This document shows, piece after piece, positions 1 to 13,047 of a stretch of DNA of 64,000 nucleotides. Source of the DNA: Psilocybe azurescens (Eukaryota; Basidiomycota; Agaricomycetes; Agaricales; Agrocybaceae); assembly GCA_023853785.1 (NCBI GenBank), contig JAJIRX010000783.1, positions 62,001 through 126,000 of the forward strand, written 5' to 3'. The position numbers and the translations under genes were made by a program. Position 1 is the first letter of the stretch, and every line of letters begins with the position of its first letter. Below the pieces are notes generated by a model, which was not told where the DNA came from, did no database searches, and saw nothing but the letters and a program-made list of their open reading frames with translations.

Positions 1-612
1 CCTTGTAATCTAGTCCAATGACGAGACCCAAGCTGACGAGACCTCCGTCCATGTGATACACCCATCCACCGCCGTAGGTGTTCTTGTCCAGAGGCCATCC
101 CAGAGTGTGGACGACTTCTCCAGGTTTGTGTTTCTCTGGATCGACGCGCCATACTTCCTTAAGCCCAATCCTGCACGCTGCGAACTTTGTTGCCCCACGG
201 ATCGGTGGAGTCGGGTTCGTCGCTAAGGAGCAGTTGAGCACCTGCGTAGCCGGGATATATCTCCACGCCGTGATTCGTTCTCTGCCACATCTGCAAGCCA
301 TCGAGTGAACTGTGAGAGCGAAGTGATGTAGTTACCCTTGTTGGACATTTGTGGAGGGTGGGGAATGGGCTTTCGGTGTGAGGAAGAGCATTCAGCGAGG
401 AGGTTGCGGGTTGGGTAAGGGGTGGTCGGGCATGGAGGTCCAGTCCGGCAGCAGTTCATCTAGTGCGCGGGGTTCTATCACAGCACCAGAGACGATATGA
501 GAGCCTGCAGTGAACTTTAATACGGTGAAGCTGTAATAGTGAATTGAAATTAAACTGACCGATCTCTGAGCCTTTCTCGGAGCACGACGACGCGGATTTT
601 GTTCCCCTTTTC
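1..612 (-). pseudogene. Electron-transferring-flavoprotein dehydrogenase (ETF-QO) relic, runs off the left edge
   Basis: ETF-QO is the inner-mitochondrial-membrane FAD/4Fe-4S enzyme that passes electrons from ETF to ubiquinone. Pieces of it are readable on the minus strand in order: RVVVL, EKGSEIG, a short intron, SHIVSGAVIEPRALDELLPDW, then [43 protein letters not shown], and finally [19 protein letters not shown] and HTLGWPLD leading into the edge. The pieces lie in different frames. There is an extra base before EKGSEIG and more shifts after LLPDW. About 70 residues that should separate the GAQLL block from IGLKEVW are missing, the join being near 170-190. No mitochondrial presequence or dinucleotide-binding GxGxxG start is found to the right. 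I read it as a decayed copy whose 5' end is lost near the Plavaka element. Family assignment is firm; pseudogene status rests on the internal deletion. Confidence 0.85.
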
Positions 613-699
613 CCGTTCAATCGATCAGCAGTCTTCTCGTCCTTGTGCCAGTGTCCGTACTCCTGGTGCTGGTAGAGAGCGTGAACGGATCTATAAGAG

Positions 700-3600
700 C
701 GAATTGGTGTCAAAAATTCGTCCACATATGTCGAATATCATACGTACTGATTAGTTGACGATGAGACTTATAAGTTCTCTGAGAATTTGCATTTCATGAG
801 CGAGAGTTATAGCTTGTTGAGAGGACTGGGAGAGTTGCAACTTCACGTTTCCCCACGGTTTGTTGACTGGCAGTACGCGACTTTGATGCGACTACAATCA
901 AAGTTGAATCACTGCCAATGCGATAACTCTCAAATTTTTATATCTCTTGTAATGGCCAAGAAGAGTGTCTGTCCTGGGTGTAAAGGGAGCTTCTTTAACG
1001 GTCGACCATTCACAAAACACGTCTCTAGTTGCAAAAATTCGATAATGCTGCGGATACCGCAATCAAGCAGCACAAAATTCGCGGCCGCCAAGAAAGCTGA
1101 AGAAAAAACGACTTCGAGATCAAGAAGCGCAAAGAATTAATCCTTCAAGAGCAGACAGTTCCACCAGAGGATCTTGACAATGAAGCTATGGAAATAGATG
1201 ATGAGACACCTGCAGTATGGCTCCCCGAAATGTTATACATTCAATTTCTATATTCATTGCTTTATTCCATAGGGTCCTTCATTTAAAACACCATCTCCTC
1301 TACCATCTCCTCCACTATATTCACCATCTCCTCCACGTAGGCCTTCTGGGCTTATTGCTCGAAAAAACTTCGGATGCCGCCTTCGTTTCAGAGATGAGCT
1401 ACCAGCCAGTCTGCCGGTGGTCATTGTTTCCAAGGAATTTGATATTGAGGCAGACGAAGACTATTTCAACAACACAGGCCCATCTTCATCTCAGGTCTCC
1501 CAATCAGGAGACATATCTTATGTGACTGAACCAAATCGGTTTGGGGTATTTCGCACATACAAGCATGGACCACCTGTTATTACTCCAGACGAATATTTCA
1601 CCCTGTCTTCTGTGTCTGATTCGGTCTCCATTGCTTCTGACCCCATAGACGCTCACTCTAAGACTTCGTGGTGGTCATCGTTTGGATCTTCGTCTCTTAA
1701 CATGGTTGAAAAGGCAAAGGAAAACTGGTTTGCACCATTTTTAAACGCCTCAGCCTTCCTCCTCATGGCCTGGTTTTATAATGGGTCCAGTATTAAATCC
1801 TATGCTGATATCGACAAATTGGTGCATGATGTTATTCTGCATGAGGAGTTCAAGGCCTCGGACTTCAATCATAGCTTCTCGACTGCTCGTGAAGCCGAAC
1901 GTATGGATAAGGCAAAAACCTCAGATGCCGGATGATGATTTACACTCCGAGTTACTGTTCTCTCCCAACGATGGATGGATTCAAGAAAGTATATCCATTC
2001 CGCTGCCTTGCGATGGTGTTCAGCATGCATCAGAGGAGGAGTCGCCCCATTTTGTTCTCGATGGGATTTGGTACCGACGGCCTCTTGAGGTCATCAAGCA
2101 AGCATTCTCTGAGCCTGCTACCGAAAGATTCCACATTACTCCATTCACAGAGTACTGGAAACCCTCCAAGCACGAGCCTGAGGAGCGGATTATCACAGAA
2201 ATGTTCACTGCAGACAATTTCAACGACGAGTATGACAAGCTCAAAATTCCAAACGGACAGGTCCTAACAGTGAACTGGAGCCTTTTGTGGCCGGCCTTGC
2301 TTTCTATTCAGATTCTATGCATATAACAAATTTCGGCAGTGCATCTCTATGGCCAATCTATATGTTCATTGGTAACCAGTCAAAGTATGTGCGTGCAAAG
2401 CCTTCTGAATTTGCTGCTCATCATATTGCATATATTCCGAAGGTAAATTTTGTTTTCTTGTGCAGGCCAATTCTGAAATACTTACATCACTTAGTTAGGC
2501 GATGATATTCAAGATTTTTATCAAAAGACATTCGGAAAACCTGCAACAGCGGCTATGCTAACTCATCTTCGACGTGAGCTAGCCCAGGCTATCTGGACTC
2601 TCTTGCTTGATGATGATCTGATCCGAGCGTATACTGAGGGGGAAAGGATCAAACTTTTCAAAGAATTTGTGCTTGCTATGTTTCCACGGTTCATATTTTA
2701 TTCAGCTGATTACCCTGAGAAGTGAGTTCAGTCATTTATTATTTGATTTGTGCTAGTCTCATTCATATTTTTAGGATTCTCATGGGTTGCATTAAGTTCC
2801 TTGGCATATGCATGTGCCCACGTTGCATGGCTCTCAAGTCAAAAGTCGTGCAGGTTGGCACAAAAATGGACATGCGTAACCGTGAAAACCTTGCCCGACA
2901 GGACACCCATGCACGCCAATTTGACATTGAGATTGTCCGGAAGCTGATGTTTGAAAAAGGAATCAATATATCCAGTGTGAAAATTGACCGTATATTAGGC
3001 CCAACGTCATCTGTTCCTACCCGTGTAAGTATCTTTTAGAATGTTACTTAATATTTATTTCTAACTATCTCTTGCAGAATGCCTTTTCTAAACGTCTTCA
3101 CGCACATGGCTTCAACTTTTACAACTTGTTTGTCCCAGACCTTTACACGAGTTTGAACTCGGAGTATGGAAGGCCATATTCATTCATCTACTTCGAATTC
3201 TTTATGCATATGGTCATGATACAATTCAGACCCTAAACTCCAGGTACGTGTGTTCATCCTTTCAATAGGCAGTCTAATGACATAACAATCAGATATCGGC
3301 AAATTTCCACTTTTGGTAGAGGCACAATTCGAAAGTTTAGCAATAATGCATCTGGAATGAAAAAGTTGGCTGCTCGAGACTTTGAGGATCTTCTTCAGGT
3401 ATATATAAATCAACTACAACAATTCATGTGATTACTAAACTTGGTCAATTAGTGTGCTATTCCAGTTTTTGAGGGGTTGTTGCCCAAAAACATGACGACA
3501 TTGTACAAGACCTCCTTTTGAGCTTGCAACATGGCATGGGCTTGCCAAACTCCGTCTACATACAGAATCCACCATCACCGATCTTGAAAACTCTGCCACA

Positions 3601-5720
3601 CGCCTTGGTACACTCCTTCGAAAATTCAAAGCTGATGTCTGTTGCGCTTATGACACACGTGATCTCCCAACTGAAGAAGCTGCCCGTGGGCAGCGTGAGG
3701 CTGCTAAGGCAAAAAAGCAGCTCAGACATCAGCCACAGCACCACCACCACCACCACCACTGCCCGCAACTGTTGCAAAAAATGTTCGGCGTGATTTTAAT
3801 ATGGAAACATATAAGTTACATGCACTTTTTGATTACGCAGCTTCCATTCGTGTTTTCGGAACAACTGATAATACTAGCAGTCAAGTGGTAAGTTCAAATT
3901 AATTATCAGAGTGTTACCTATGTCTGATATACTCAAAGGGAGAAGGTGAACACAAGAGAGCAAAACGGTTCTATCACCGTGTTCGAAGGGGAGACCACGT
4001 GCGATGGGATTGCACGTCATATATATAGAGAGCGTGCTCTCTATCAGGCCCAGCAGTCAATGAAAAACACAATCTGGATCTGAAGCAGCACAGTATCAAA
4101 AATTCCGATACACTTGGCATCCCTCTCGAAGAAGAAGAGGCTCTCGGGCCAACACCTCCTGAAGATCATCATCACACGTCAAAAGATATTCGAAACAAGG
4201 TTAATATCATGAACTGGGTAGCTGGTAATCGAAATGATCCAGCTCTCAAGGTAGATGATTTCTCATAATAATAAGATATTTCCAGTCAATGCTTACCATG
4301 TAAATTGTAGGGTTTTCTTCCTAAGCTCAAGGATCACCTTCTCAGTCGCTTGCTTGACAGTGACCCTGCTATTCCATTCACCAGTCATGACCGTCGTACA
4401 TTAAGCTTAATAAATGACCGGATCTATCGACACAAAGTTCTACGTATCAATTATACGACTTATGATATGCGACAAAATCAAGATTCCATCAATCCTCGTA
4501 CACATGGTGATGTCATGGTGCTCTCACACGACGAATCTGAAGAGAGTTCAATTGTGCACCCCTACTGGTATGCACGTATTATTGGCATTTTCCATGCAAT
4601 GGTTGTGCACAAGACCATACACAATTCACACCCTGAGCCGAGGAAGATGGAGTTTCTTTTTGTACGCTGGTTCGGCCTCGACACCAGTGAAAGGAGTGGA
4701 TGGAAAGCTAAGAAGTGCCACCAAATTGGGTTCATTCAAGACGACAACCCTGGTGCATTTGGGTTTTTGGACCCAGCTGATGTCATTCGGGCTGTGCACC
4801 TTCTTCCCCACTTTGTAGATGGTCGTACTGGCGACTTTCTCAGGCACTCACTTGCAAGATCTGCTCAGGAGAAGAACAAAGATTGGGTTAGATATTATGT
4901 CAACATGTGAGTTTATTTTTAATTTATTGAACTCTGATTCACATGGCTTCAGGTTTGTGGACCGTGACACGGTCATGAGGTTCCGAGGTGGAGGTGTCGG
5001 ACACACATCAACACAGGCAGCATCAAACATCTTCAGGCAGGATCGTGACCATCTGGATTCTGTACCCAAGCAGCTCCCACGGTCTGATTATGAGGATGAG
5101 GTTGAAGAAAAAGAAGCAGACAGACACCTGGAAGAGAACGGTGATGATTCCCACAGTGATGGTCAAGATGTTGTCGAGTCAGACATATCAGACTCTGAGC
5201 TCCTAGATTATGGGTATGACTTCCAGGAGTCTGATGAAGACAATTTACTAGAGGCCGAGGAGCAGGACAACGATGATAGCAATGAAGAAATTGACGAAGA
5301 AGACTTGGAGGAGGATGAACTCTCAGCTCTTGGATATGCGACGTTCTGACCGTGGTTCTATGTAACTTAATATAGCTCCATATCACTATTGTTTCCTTCT
5401 TATATCTGGTCTGTAAGTCTCACGACTGACTTGTAGCTTAGATGGAATAATTTTGACTACTCAAAAAATTCCGGTGTCTTATAATGTCTCATTATTATTC
5501 TATGCCTGTTACAACGATCCTATTTTTATTTTTAAGACCTGACAAGGGGCTCATAATTATTACGACTGAGCTATAATGACCTGCAACTATGGCATGCCGC
5601 TCATATTTGCCTCAAATGCCGGACAGCTAGTTCTATCCAGCTATAATAAATTTCTATTCTTCTCATCTGGCTCTCATAATAAAGACTCAACTACAACGTA
5701 TTATCATAAATCGGCACCAT
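700..5720 (+). mobile_element. Plavaka (CACTA-like) DNA transposon, boundaries not resolved
   Basis: The transposase fills most of this span. The element must start between the ETF-QO relic (ends near 612) and the transposase start (952), and must end between the transposase stop (5349) and the aminopeptidase start (5946). I could not align convincing terminal inverted repeats or a target duplication by eye, so the limits are only the outermost plausible ones. Confidence 0.5.
952..5349 (+). pseudogene. Plavaka-type transposase (frame-broken)
   Basis: Recognised from several blocks usual in Plavaka transposases of Agaricomycetes. There is an N-terminal Cys/His motif (CPGCKGSFFNGRPFTKH, near 973), then ERFHITPFTEYWKP (2132), SMHITNFGSASLWPIYMF (2317), QSKYVRAKPSEFAAHHIAYI, then SADYPEK, CMCPRCMALKSK, FEKGINISSVKIDRILGP, HEFELGVWKAIFIHLLRILY (3149-3208), KFSNNASGMKKLAARDFEDL, EHKRAKRFYHR (3952), and a tail ending in a very acidic stretch of about 90 residues. 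Short introns interrupt it (for example at 2724, 3024, 3243 and 4905). The frame is lost repeatedly: near 1925, near 2255, at the T run 3142-3144, the A run 3486-3490, the T run 3516-3519, and around a CAC/CCA trinucleotide repeat at 3737-3760. The start chosen is the ATG directly before the zinc-finger-like motif. Mobilising activity is unlikely as the sequence stands. Confidence 0.88.
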
Positions 5721-5945
5721 GATGGATGCTTTGTAATCGCTAAAACTAGTTACATATTTTGGCCACTTTTGCTGATGAGCATATGGGGACTTCTTTTATA
5801 TGCGACAACCCTGCGGTGATCCACGAGTAAGTAGGATATGGGGACATATGAGCCATGTGCTCACACTCTAGTGACTCCACTCAGCTTGGGGAAAGGCAGT
5901 AGCTGCGCCTCAATTAAAAGTTATAAAGTCGGCCCGTGCCTTGTG
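5350..5945. other. Spacer between Plavaka and the aminopeptidase
   Basis: AT-rich and free of a recognisable gene. The left part is transposon tail; the right part must contain the aminopeptidase promoter. Several CTCATAATAA-like and CTATAATGA-like motifs recur at 5470-5700, which may be subterminal repeats of the transposon. Confidence 0.5.
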
Positions 5946-8900
5946 ATGTCTTGCACCACTCCCTCTCGTCCTATGTCTGCAACTAAGAACCACGATGATC
6001 CAAACAACTACCGACTTCCCACCAACGTCAAGCCGAGCCATTATGATATCACCTTCAAAACCGACTTGGAGAAGGCTACATTCGAGGGCGTCGTCAAAAT
6101 CACGTACGTTTCAAGCTAGACTGGCATACGCTGCCTGGGTATTGATTGAGCATCATGTCTCTCAAGCCTGGATGTTAAGGTCGATACCTCACTTATTGTT
6201 CTCAATGTATCGCGTTTGGAGTTAGGGAATGCGTACGTTCTTCCTTGTTTTCTAGAATATTTAATAACAGTTGAATCAGGTTTATTTACTCTGATGTGCT
6301 TCGGACCGAACAGCCTGCAACAATCGTGCACACAGACAAGGTACAAGAGCGCGTTACATACGAGATAAACGAAACGCTTCCAGCTGGATCCAAAGCTAAA
6401 TTGAAGATTTATTTCTCTGGTAAACTCGGAGAGAACATGATGGGTTACCTCCGCGGGTCTTGGGAGAATGAAGGCAAAACCGAGTATTATGCACTTACGC
6501 AGTTTCAGGTGCGTATAATTCAGCATTTAATGAATATCTACGATTTAAAGTTTTTCCCTCTGTGATATCAAACAGCCCACTGCTGCCAGAAGCGCTTTCC
6601 CATGCTGGGACGAGCCTCTCCTCAAAGCGACGTTTGCTATCACCATGATATCGCGTGCCGGGACCATAAACTTGAGCAACATGCCTGCAGTCTCTGAGGA
6701 ACCTATTCTGGAGGGAATCGATGCCGAAAAATGGATAATCACAAAATTCGACATTACTCCTCCGATGTCGTCGTACATCGTGGCCCTCGCCAACGGACCT
6801 TTCAAATTTTTGGAGAAGTCGGTCTTCATGCCGCTGAGCAGGAAGACAATCCCTCTTCGTATCTATAGTGAGCCATATCCTAGGCTTCTTTTTGTCGATC
6901 TTGCTAACACCGCCCCGCTAATTGCAGCCCCTCCGAACGCAGTCAGTCAAGCTGAGTATGTCCTTGGTGTTACTGTGTCTGTTCTTCCTCTTTATGAGAA
7001 GATATTCGGCGTTGAGTACCCGCTTCCGAAACTGGACACTGTTGTGGTATGATCATATCCCTTCCCTTCGCGCCTCACGATCTAAGGTTGTACAACGACA
7101 GGGAAATATCGTCGATGGTGCCATGGAGAACTGGGGCTTGATAATCGGAAATTCGGTGGCATTTTTGCTTGATGCAAACAACGCGGATATCCGGGCCAAA
7201 AAGCGAGTGGCTTCAGTACAAAGTCATGAAATCGCTCATCTGTGGTACAATCTTAGCATTTATTTTGATCTCTTTGTACGTCTAACCGTCCGGAAAGGTT
7301 CGGAGATATCACGACTATGGAATGGTGGAATTATCTGTATCTCAATGAAGGTACGTCTTTCGTCATATACCAATCCCTGCCGTATAACTCACTTTTCCCA
7401 GGTTTCGCGACTCTGGTAAGAGAATCTTCTCCCCTGGGTTATGACTAGTTGATTATGCTCGAACAGATGGGTGAAGTAATTGTCCCAGGTTAGCCGAATC
7501 CTCTTTCGTTGCTACTAGGAGATCACCACCGAGAGATTTTCCTTTAGACAGGCACACTTTCCTCTTTCTATTCAAAGGCAGAAGACTAAAACAACGTTCT
7601 TAGAGTGTTTCCAGAATGGCGAGTCAACTCGGAATTCATAACTAAACGTTTGAATGCTGCGTTAAGTCTTGACGCCAAATTATCTTCTCATCCTATTGAG
7701 GTCGAGTGCCTTGATACCGACTCTATCAGCCAGGTAGATGCTGTGTTATCACTATATTGTCTGACTTCTCTGATGAAGCTATACTGTAGATGTTCAACCC
7801 TTTGTCTTACGACAAAGCCGCCTCAGGTGAGCTAGGGAGCTGCCTGCATCCAACTATATTTAATGACGGGCCGATACGTAGTGCTTCGCATGCTGTCTTT
7901 TTACGTCGGGGAAGAGACATTCCTCAAAGGCGTTTCTACCTATCTCAAGAAAAATATCTATGGGAACAGCGTCACTCATGATCTCTGGGATGGAATAAGC
8001 TCTGCGACTGGACTCGATATCACGGATCTAATGGAGAACTGGATAACCAAAACCGGGTTTCCTGTAGTGACCGTCACCGAGCATGACAAAGGCATTACAG
8101 TTCGTCAAGATCGCTTTTTGGAGTCTGGTTTTGATTCTGAACAGGACAACGAAACGCTTTGGTAAATGAGAATTTTATTACATTGAAAATATCAGTATTA
8201 ACGTGTTCACGCTCCAGGAACATTCCTTTGGGAATATTGTCAACAACGCCCGGCAAACTATGGGGCAGACATGTCATCACTGACAGAACCCAGGTTCTGA
8301 GGGAACGCGAAGTGACCATTACACTGGACACCACCAAGCCATTCAAACTCAACGCAGGTACAAACGGTGTTTGTACGTATAGTCTTGTTGTTGCTCAAGC
8401 CGACGTTTTATTGAGATGCCCCATTCAGTTCGAGTTCTTTATACCCCAGCGCGCCTAGCTTTGATTGCTACGGAAGCAGCCAAGGAAGACTCCATCTTCT
8501 CCTTGGATGACAAAATTGGTCTGCTGCAGGATGCGGTGGCACTATCAAAGGCTGGGCTGTCAATGCTCAGCAGTTCACTGGATTTCATTACCAAGCTGAA
8601 GAATGAGAATGAGTGTAAGTACTATGTTCACACATATTGTACACTACAAATGCTTATTCTATCGGTTTAGATCTCGTATGGCAGGCAATTGCGGAAAGTC
8701 TATCTTCTGTGCGCGATGTATGGTGGGAATACCCGGAGATTGTAGATAAATTGGATGCATTCCGCCGAGTAAGTCTTAATGTTACTCTTAACACTGATGT
8801 TGGCAATCAGTTGACTGGGATTAGTTCCTGTTTACTCCTCTAGTGGAGAAATTAGGGTTCGAATATCCTAAGGACGAGGCACTAGACAAGTCACTACTCA

Positions 8901-9737
8901 GAACATTGGCCGTGGAACATGCATACGAGGCGGGAGATGAAAGGTTTGTTTGCTCTATGACATAGTCTTATCCAATATACTAAACAGAGGCTAGGGTCAT
9001 TACTGAGTTACGACGTCGCTTTAGAACATACCAAGAGACAGGGGACGAGTCTCACATATTAGCTGACTTACAAATTGTTATCTACTCCGCGGTAAGCAAG
9101 CGCGATCTAGATGTTCACTCAACGAGTATTATAACACATTCCGCAGGCCACGAGGTACGGCGGTCGCACAGAGTACGACGCAATGACGAAGATATATAGT
9201 CAACCTAAGACACCTAGTGAACAAGCCTCTGCAGCGTAAGTACCTTGCAAATGATGCACTGCGGCATTGAATAATCAGGTTGAATATCTTCATATCCGCA
9301 CTTTCAGTCGTGCCTTGGCAGCGCCGCAAGACGCAAATTTGATTGCAGAGACCTTCGAGTTCATCTCTAACAAGGCACAGAACCGAGATGTTGGTACGAT
9401 TTTCAACGCCTTAGCACAGAACTATAATGCACGCAGGCCTTTCACGAAATACGTGCAAGAAAGCTACGACCTGGTGAGTGGTGATATCTTTGGGCGGTTT
9501 GCAAGATAGCTTATTCAACGGCTTCGATAGCTGTACGCGAGGTTTAAGGGTACCTTTTCCTTAAAATTCCTTTTCCCAGTGAGTAGAGCAGTTCACTGGG
9601 GCAATGAAACAGGAATTCACGTCTTATGTAAAGGCCGCTATCTCGTTCTATTCGACAAAAGCAGATTACGAAGAAGTCGCAAGGTTTTTCAGGGTGAGGG
9701 TTCTTCCACAAGCAGAAAATCACCGGTTACTAGTCAC
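5946..9737 (+). CDS. M1-family zinc aminopeptidase (puromycin-sensitive / Ape2-like), 3' end cut by a transposon
   Basis: A zinc metallopeptidase that removes N-terminal residues from peptides. Blocks in order: YRLPTNVKPSHYDITFKTDL near the N-terminus, LDVKVDTSLIVLNVSRLELG, YEINETLPAGSKAKLKIYF, ARSAFPCWDEP, the substrate motif GAMENWG (near 7120), the zinc site HEIAH at 7225-7239, then, after an intron, FGDITTMEWWNYLYLNEGFAT with the third ligand. The C-terminal helical region runs through VLRMLSFYVGEETFLKGV, DLMENWITKTGFPVVTVTE and ADYEEVARFF. More than a dozen short introns splice in frame. A start at 5973 is equally possible. The usual last exon (about 35 residues after ARFF) is not found: the reading ends in an intron-like sequence interrupted at 9738 by the Tc1/mariner-like element, and nothing resembling the tail is seen beyond 13049. 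Probably about 850 residues; function may be impaired. Confidence 0.9.
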
Positions 9738-9739
9738 TA

Positions 9740-9777
9740 AGGTAGCGGATACTAGGAACCAGCACGTTTATGTAAGC
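9740..9777 (+). repeat. Left terminal inverted repeat of the Tc1/mariner-like element
   Basis: Starts AGGTAGCGGATACTAGG and is preceded by the TA duplication. It matches the reverse complement of 13010-13047 at 37 of 38 positions. Confidence 0.93.
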
Positions 9778-9881
9778 TGATTATGTAACCGCCAAGAGCG
9801 GCAAAATGTTCGGTTTGAAAAATTTCAAAAGTTTTCATACGCTGGAAGGCCTAGAAAGTGCATTCTCGGAGAATTAATATG

Positions 9882-12660
9882 TTATTTTACAGTACGAGTT
9901 ATAGTTTTAAGCTTCGAAAGCTGTTGCATATGCTCTAGGTATGATTTTTGAACTGAGGCAACCATTTCTGGAGGAAGGGTACGGTGACCGTGATACTTCC
10001 TATTTGCCCATGCTGCTTCGGGTCCAGAGAGTCCCTGAGCATAAGAGTCAATGAATCTGGCTGAACGGTTTGCATATCTTGATAGTTTGAACATATTAGA
10101 AACCTATAAAATGATAATAGGATTGAAAGAGTGCATACCGTAGAATTTGAAGTTGAGGAATTTCGTCAAGACAAGCTATGACATTCTTCTCCATTTCATC
10201 AATGTCTGCCGTTTTGGGGGAGCTTCGGTAGCGAAACTTTGCAGCCCCCAGAACTGTTCAATAAAATTGAGCTCGCAGTGATATTTTGGATAAAAATCAC
10301 AAATATGACCACGAGATGTGATAAACTCTTCGAGATGCGACTTCTGTGAAATAAAATCTGGCTGCGTAAAAGAAGTCGTCGGCAGCAGCAATCTGTCTTT
10401 CCTGCAATACACTTGAAACCTTCACATTGAGGCATTTAGGCCTTTGGCAGGCCAAAGTCCTCGTTCCCGGATAATATTTTCCATGCCCTTGAACCATCCT
10501 GACATGGTGGGGTGATCTTCGGGAAAATAAAAGTCTTGTGTGATGGTCTGCTCTCCAAGTTTGAAAGTTGTCGTTCGCATTTTTGGACCATCTTTATGGT
10601 GTCGCCATGTCTCGTGAGGGTTCTTGGGCATTTTGCGTGCCGAAAGTGCATCTGACGCACGTTTTTGGTGGCTTGGAGCATTGTCAAACAGAAATAGGCC
10701 TGTGGCAAATCCATTTGTACGTCCTTCGAAAACGTCGATAGCTGTATCAACTTGGGAAAGTAGGTCCTCTGAGGAGAACCATCCATCTCGATTTTTTCCA
10801 GCCTTAAAGATAATACGAGCTGTTCTGTATTTTACACTTTTAAATAAGTGATACACTTTGCAAAAAAAAAATAGATAACATACTCTTCTCCATCGCGCAG
10901 TGGACCCCAATCCGGGACACAAAATTCAGAAGCCATCAGAGATTGTCCTTCACCCTTTGCTTCTGCAACTGCAGTTTCCGATGGATGGATCCATTTTGTT
11001 TTCCTGCGGTCATTTGCATAAAATGTTGACTCGTCGTGAGTAACAAGAATGAGGCGAAAACGTCCCACTTGGGCAACCGGAAAGCCAACCAGCTGGTTTA
11101 TTGGGTTACCATCATTGTCATATTTTAAGAATCGCTTCTCGTACTCCTTCCACCGTGCAATAAATTCGTTCCGGTACTGGACCACATCCTCTCGTTCATG
11201 GCCATCGACATACATGCCATTTTTCTTGCGAGTATAACGCCAGTTCAATTTATTTAGCCATCGGCGAGCTGTGCGAACATGGATGGTAGTCTTGGTCTTT
11301 CCAGCAAGTTTCTCCTGGACTTCTGGTGTGGCAACGTAGTCCACAATGTCTTGTGCATGAATATATCCCTTTTTGTAATTTCTAGCAGGTGCAGTTGAAT
11401 TTCTTGAGCAATGTCTTCATCTTCCAGAATAGATGAATGAAAAGTGCCATAACGGTGTAGAGGAAGCTTTTCTGAATTCAAAAATGGACAATCCATGTTC
11501 GAAGATTGCGAGCATGATTCATTCCATGACCAGCAGCCTTGGATGCAAGAAGAGATGCCTCGCGCCAGGTGTATGATAGCTCGGGATCCAAGTATAAGTT
11601 CAGCGTGCCAACCATTCCAGTAATTCGGCTGCGATAAAATACATCAATCAATTTATCTTTGCTCTTGACTGTCAATTTAGCTCATGCACGTCTTAACTCT
11701 GGGAAGTCCTTGTAAGAGAGTGCATTTAACAGTGCATCCGTCTGGTTCTCGGGGACAGTGTCAGGCAGGGAACGCCTTGCCTTCATGTTCTCGAGGAGCT
11801 CACGTACTTGGTCTTGTGGAGACTTTTCCGGATATTGCTCACCCTGTGGCTCAGGTTGTGGGCTGAAGCTCTTCTCAGAAGAAACATTGCCTTCAGGTTC
11901 TACTGCAGTATCCATAGGCTCAGGCTTTAAAAATTTTAAGGTCAATACTTAGTTTTTCAGAATCACTGAAAAATAACCATCTCACAGAGTAAAAATCTGA
12001 TTCAGGTTCTGAATCTTCATTTAGGCTTGCGACATGTGAGTTTTCTGGCCCTCCAAAAATTCTGTTCAGATGTTCATCAATATCAATAATAAATTCATCA
12101 TCACTGAGGTCGGCATCACAGTCAGCAGGTAGGTTGGTGGGCAGGGGAATAGGTGGTTTGGGGATGTTTGCCCTTGCAGTGTAAAATTGGCTAATGAATT
12201 TCTGCCCCTGTGCAGCAAGTTCACGTCAGCTTCTGGGCATGATGGCGCTTGGTGCGTGAGGAATTTCCTGTGTAATGTTTTGGGCGCTTAGGCTTGTCAT
12301 TTTGCTGCTCCAATTTTATGGCAACCTTCTGTGCCTCCGCAAGGATGGCAGAAAACTGAAGCAAATTTGCATCATTGATAATTTGTGCATCTTCGAAATC
12401 AGAATCCATGTCTTCTGAGTCTGAATCACTATCTCCTGGGGTGTGATCTTGATCAGAGTCTGATTCATAGTCTTCAAAAAGAATAAACCCATAATCTTTT
12501 TTTGTCCATTGGTTCATCCCCACGTCCATCAGCCTGATCTGAGGGCAGATAATCTTCATCTTCGGAATCAGCAACATCATCCACACGTGCTTTTTGGTGT
12601 GTTTTCGGGTGTCCAAGGTTCTGGAGCCTAGCTTTTACAGCATTGCGTCGTCTTCCCATG
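9882..12660 (-). pseudogene. DDE transposase of the Tc1/mariner-like element (frameshifted)
   Basis: Read right to left: start MGRRRNAVKARLQNL (12660); an acidic Asp/Glu/Ser-rich region; ELAAQGQKFISQFYTARANI; ARNLRTWIVHF and LNSEKLPLHRYG; YKKGYIHAQDIVDYVATP; a helix-turn-helix-like part with TTIHVRTARRWLNKLNWRY; and the catalytic triad. The first Asp is in THDESTFYANDRR (near 11040), the second in LFLFDNAPSHQKRA (near 10680), and the Glu in YHCELNFIEQFWG (near 10270). The tail contains RYANRSARFIDSYAQGL and AAWANRKYHGHR. Frames change at least seven times. At 10245-10249, 10368-10371, 11370-11374 and 11480-11484 adding one base to a homopolymer restores the family sequence; others (near 10430, 12230 and 12500) are not explained that way. 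All three catalytic residues are present. Confidence 0.85.
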
Positions 12661-13009
12661 TCTATCTTGACGTTCTGTGCGTAATAAGGCTCTTTTTCTG
12701 TGTCATTCTTCACATGCATGGCTATCTTTGCAATCGCAAAAAACACCACGTGATGCTTTACATAAGCGGCAAAATCTCTGTCGCAAAAATCTACCAACTT
12801 TTCCTTCTACTTTTCTACACTCAAAATGAAGATCTGAGCAATTTAAATTGTGGAAAAAGTTTCACTAAATATCTTTGTCACTAAGACCTTTAAATTTTTT
12901 GGCTCCATACATTTCTTCAAAGGGTACATTCAATGGATATGTTGGGCTCAAAATAGGACTTTTTCGTCACTGAGGAAAGTTATTTGAGCTCGAAATTTTG
13001 GGATCAATT

Positions 13010-13047
13010 GCTTACATAAACGTGCTGGTTCCTAGTGTCCGCTACCT
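13010..13047 (-). repeat. Right terminal inverted repeat of the Tc1/mariner-like element
   Basis: Reverse complement begins AGGTAGCGGACACTAGG; followed on the + strand by the TA duplication at 13048-13049. One mismatch to the left copy. Confidence 0.93.

Larger units (their letters stand above)
9740..13047 (-). mobile_element. Tc1/mariner-like DNA transposon, 3308 bp, complete ends
   Basis: The ends are inverted repeats of 38 bp (9740-9777 and 13010-13047) differing at one base, beginning AGGTAGCGG. The dinucleotide TA sits on both outer sides (9738-9739 and 13048-13049), the target duplication expected for this superfamily. Between them is a single minus-strand transposase gene. The two ends are nearly identical, suggesting a fairly young insertion. 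It lies at the 3' end of the M1 aminopeptidase. Confidence 0.93.

Noticed and set aside
3737..3760. Poly-histidine tract in the Plavaka transposase
   Set aside because: The CAC repeat reads as His only in the frame that is lost just afterwards; in the frame of the following conserved part (ATVAKNVRRDFNMETYK) it reads as proline, so the residue type is uncertain.
700..5720. Terminal inverted repeats for the Plavaka element
   Set aside because: Some short A/T-rich similarities between 740-850 and the complement of 5540-5700 were seen, but none long or exact enough to claim ends or a target duplication.
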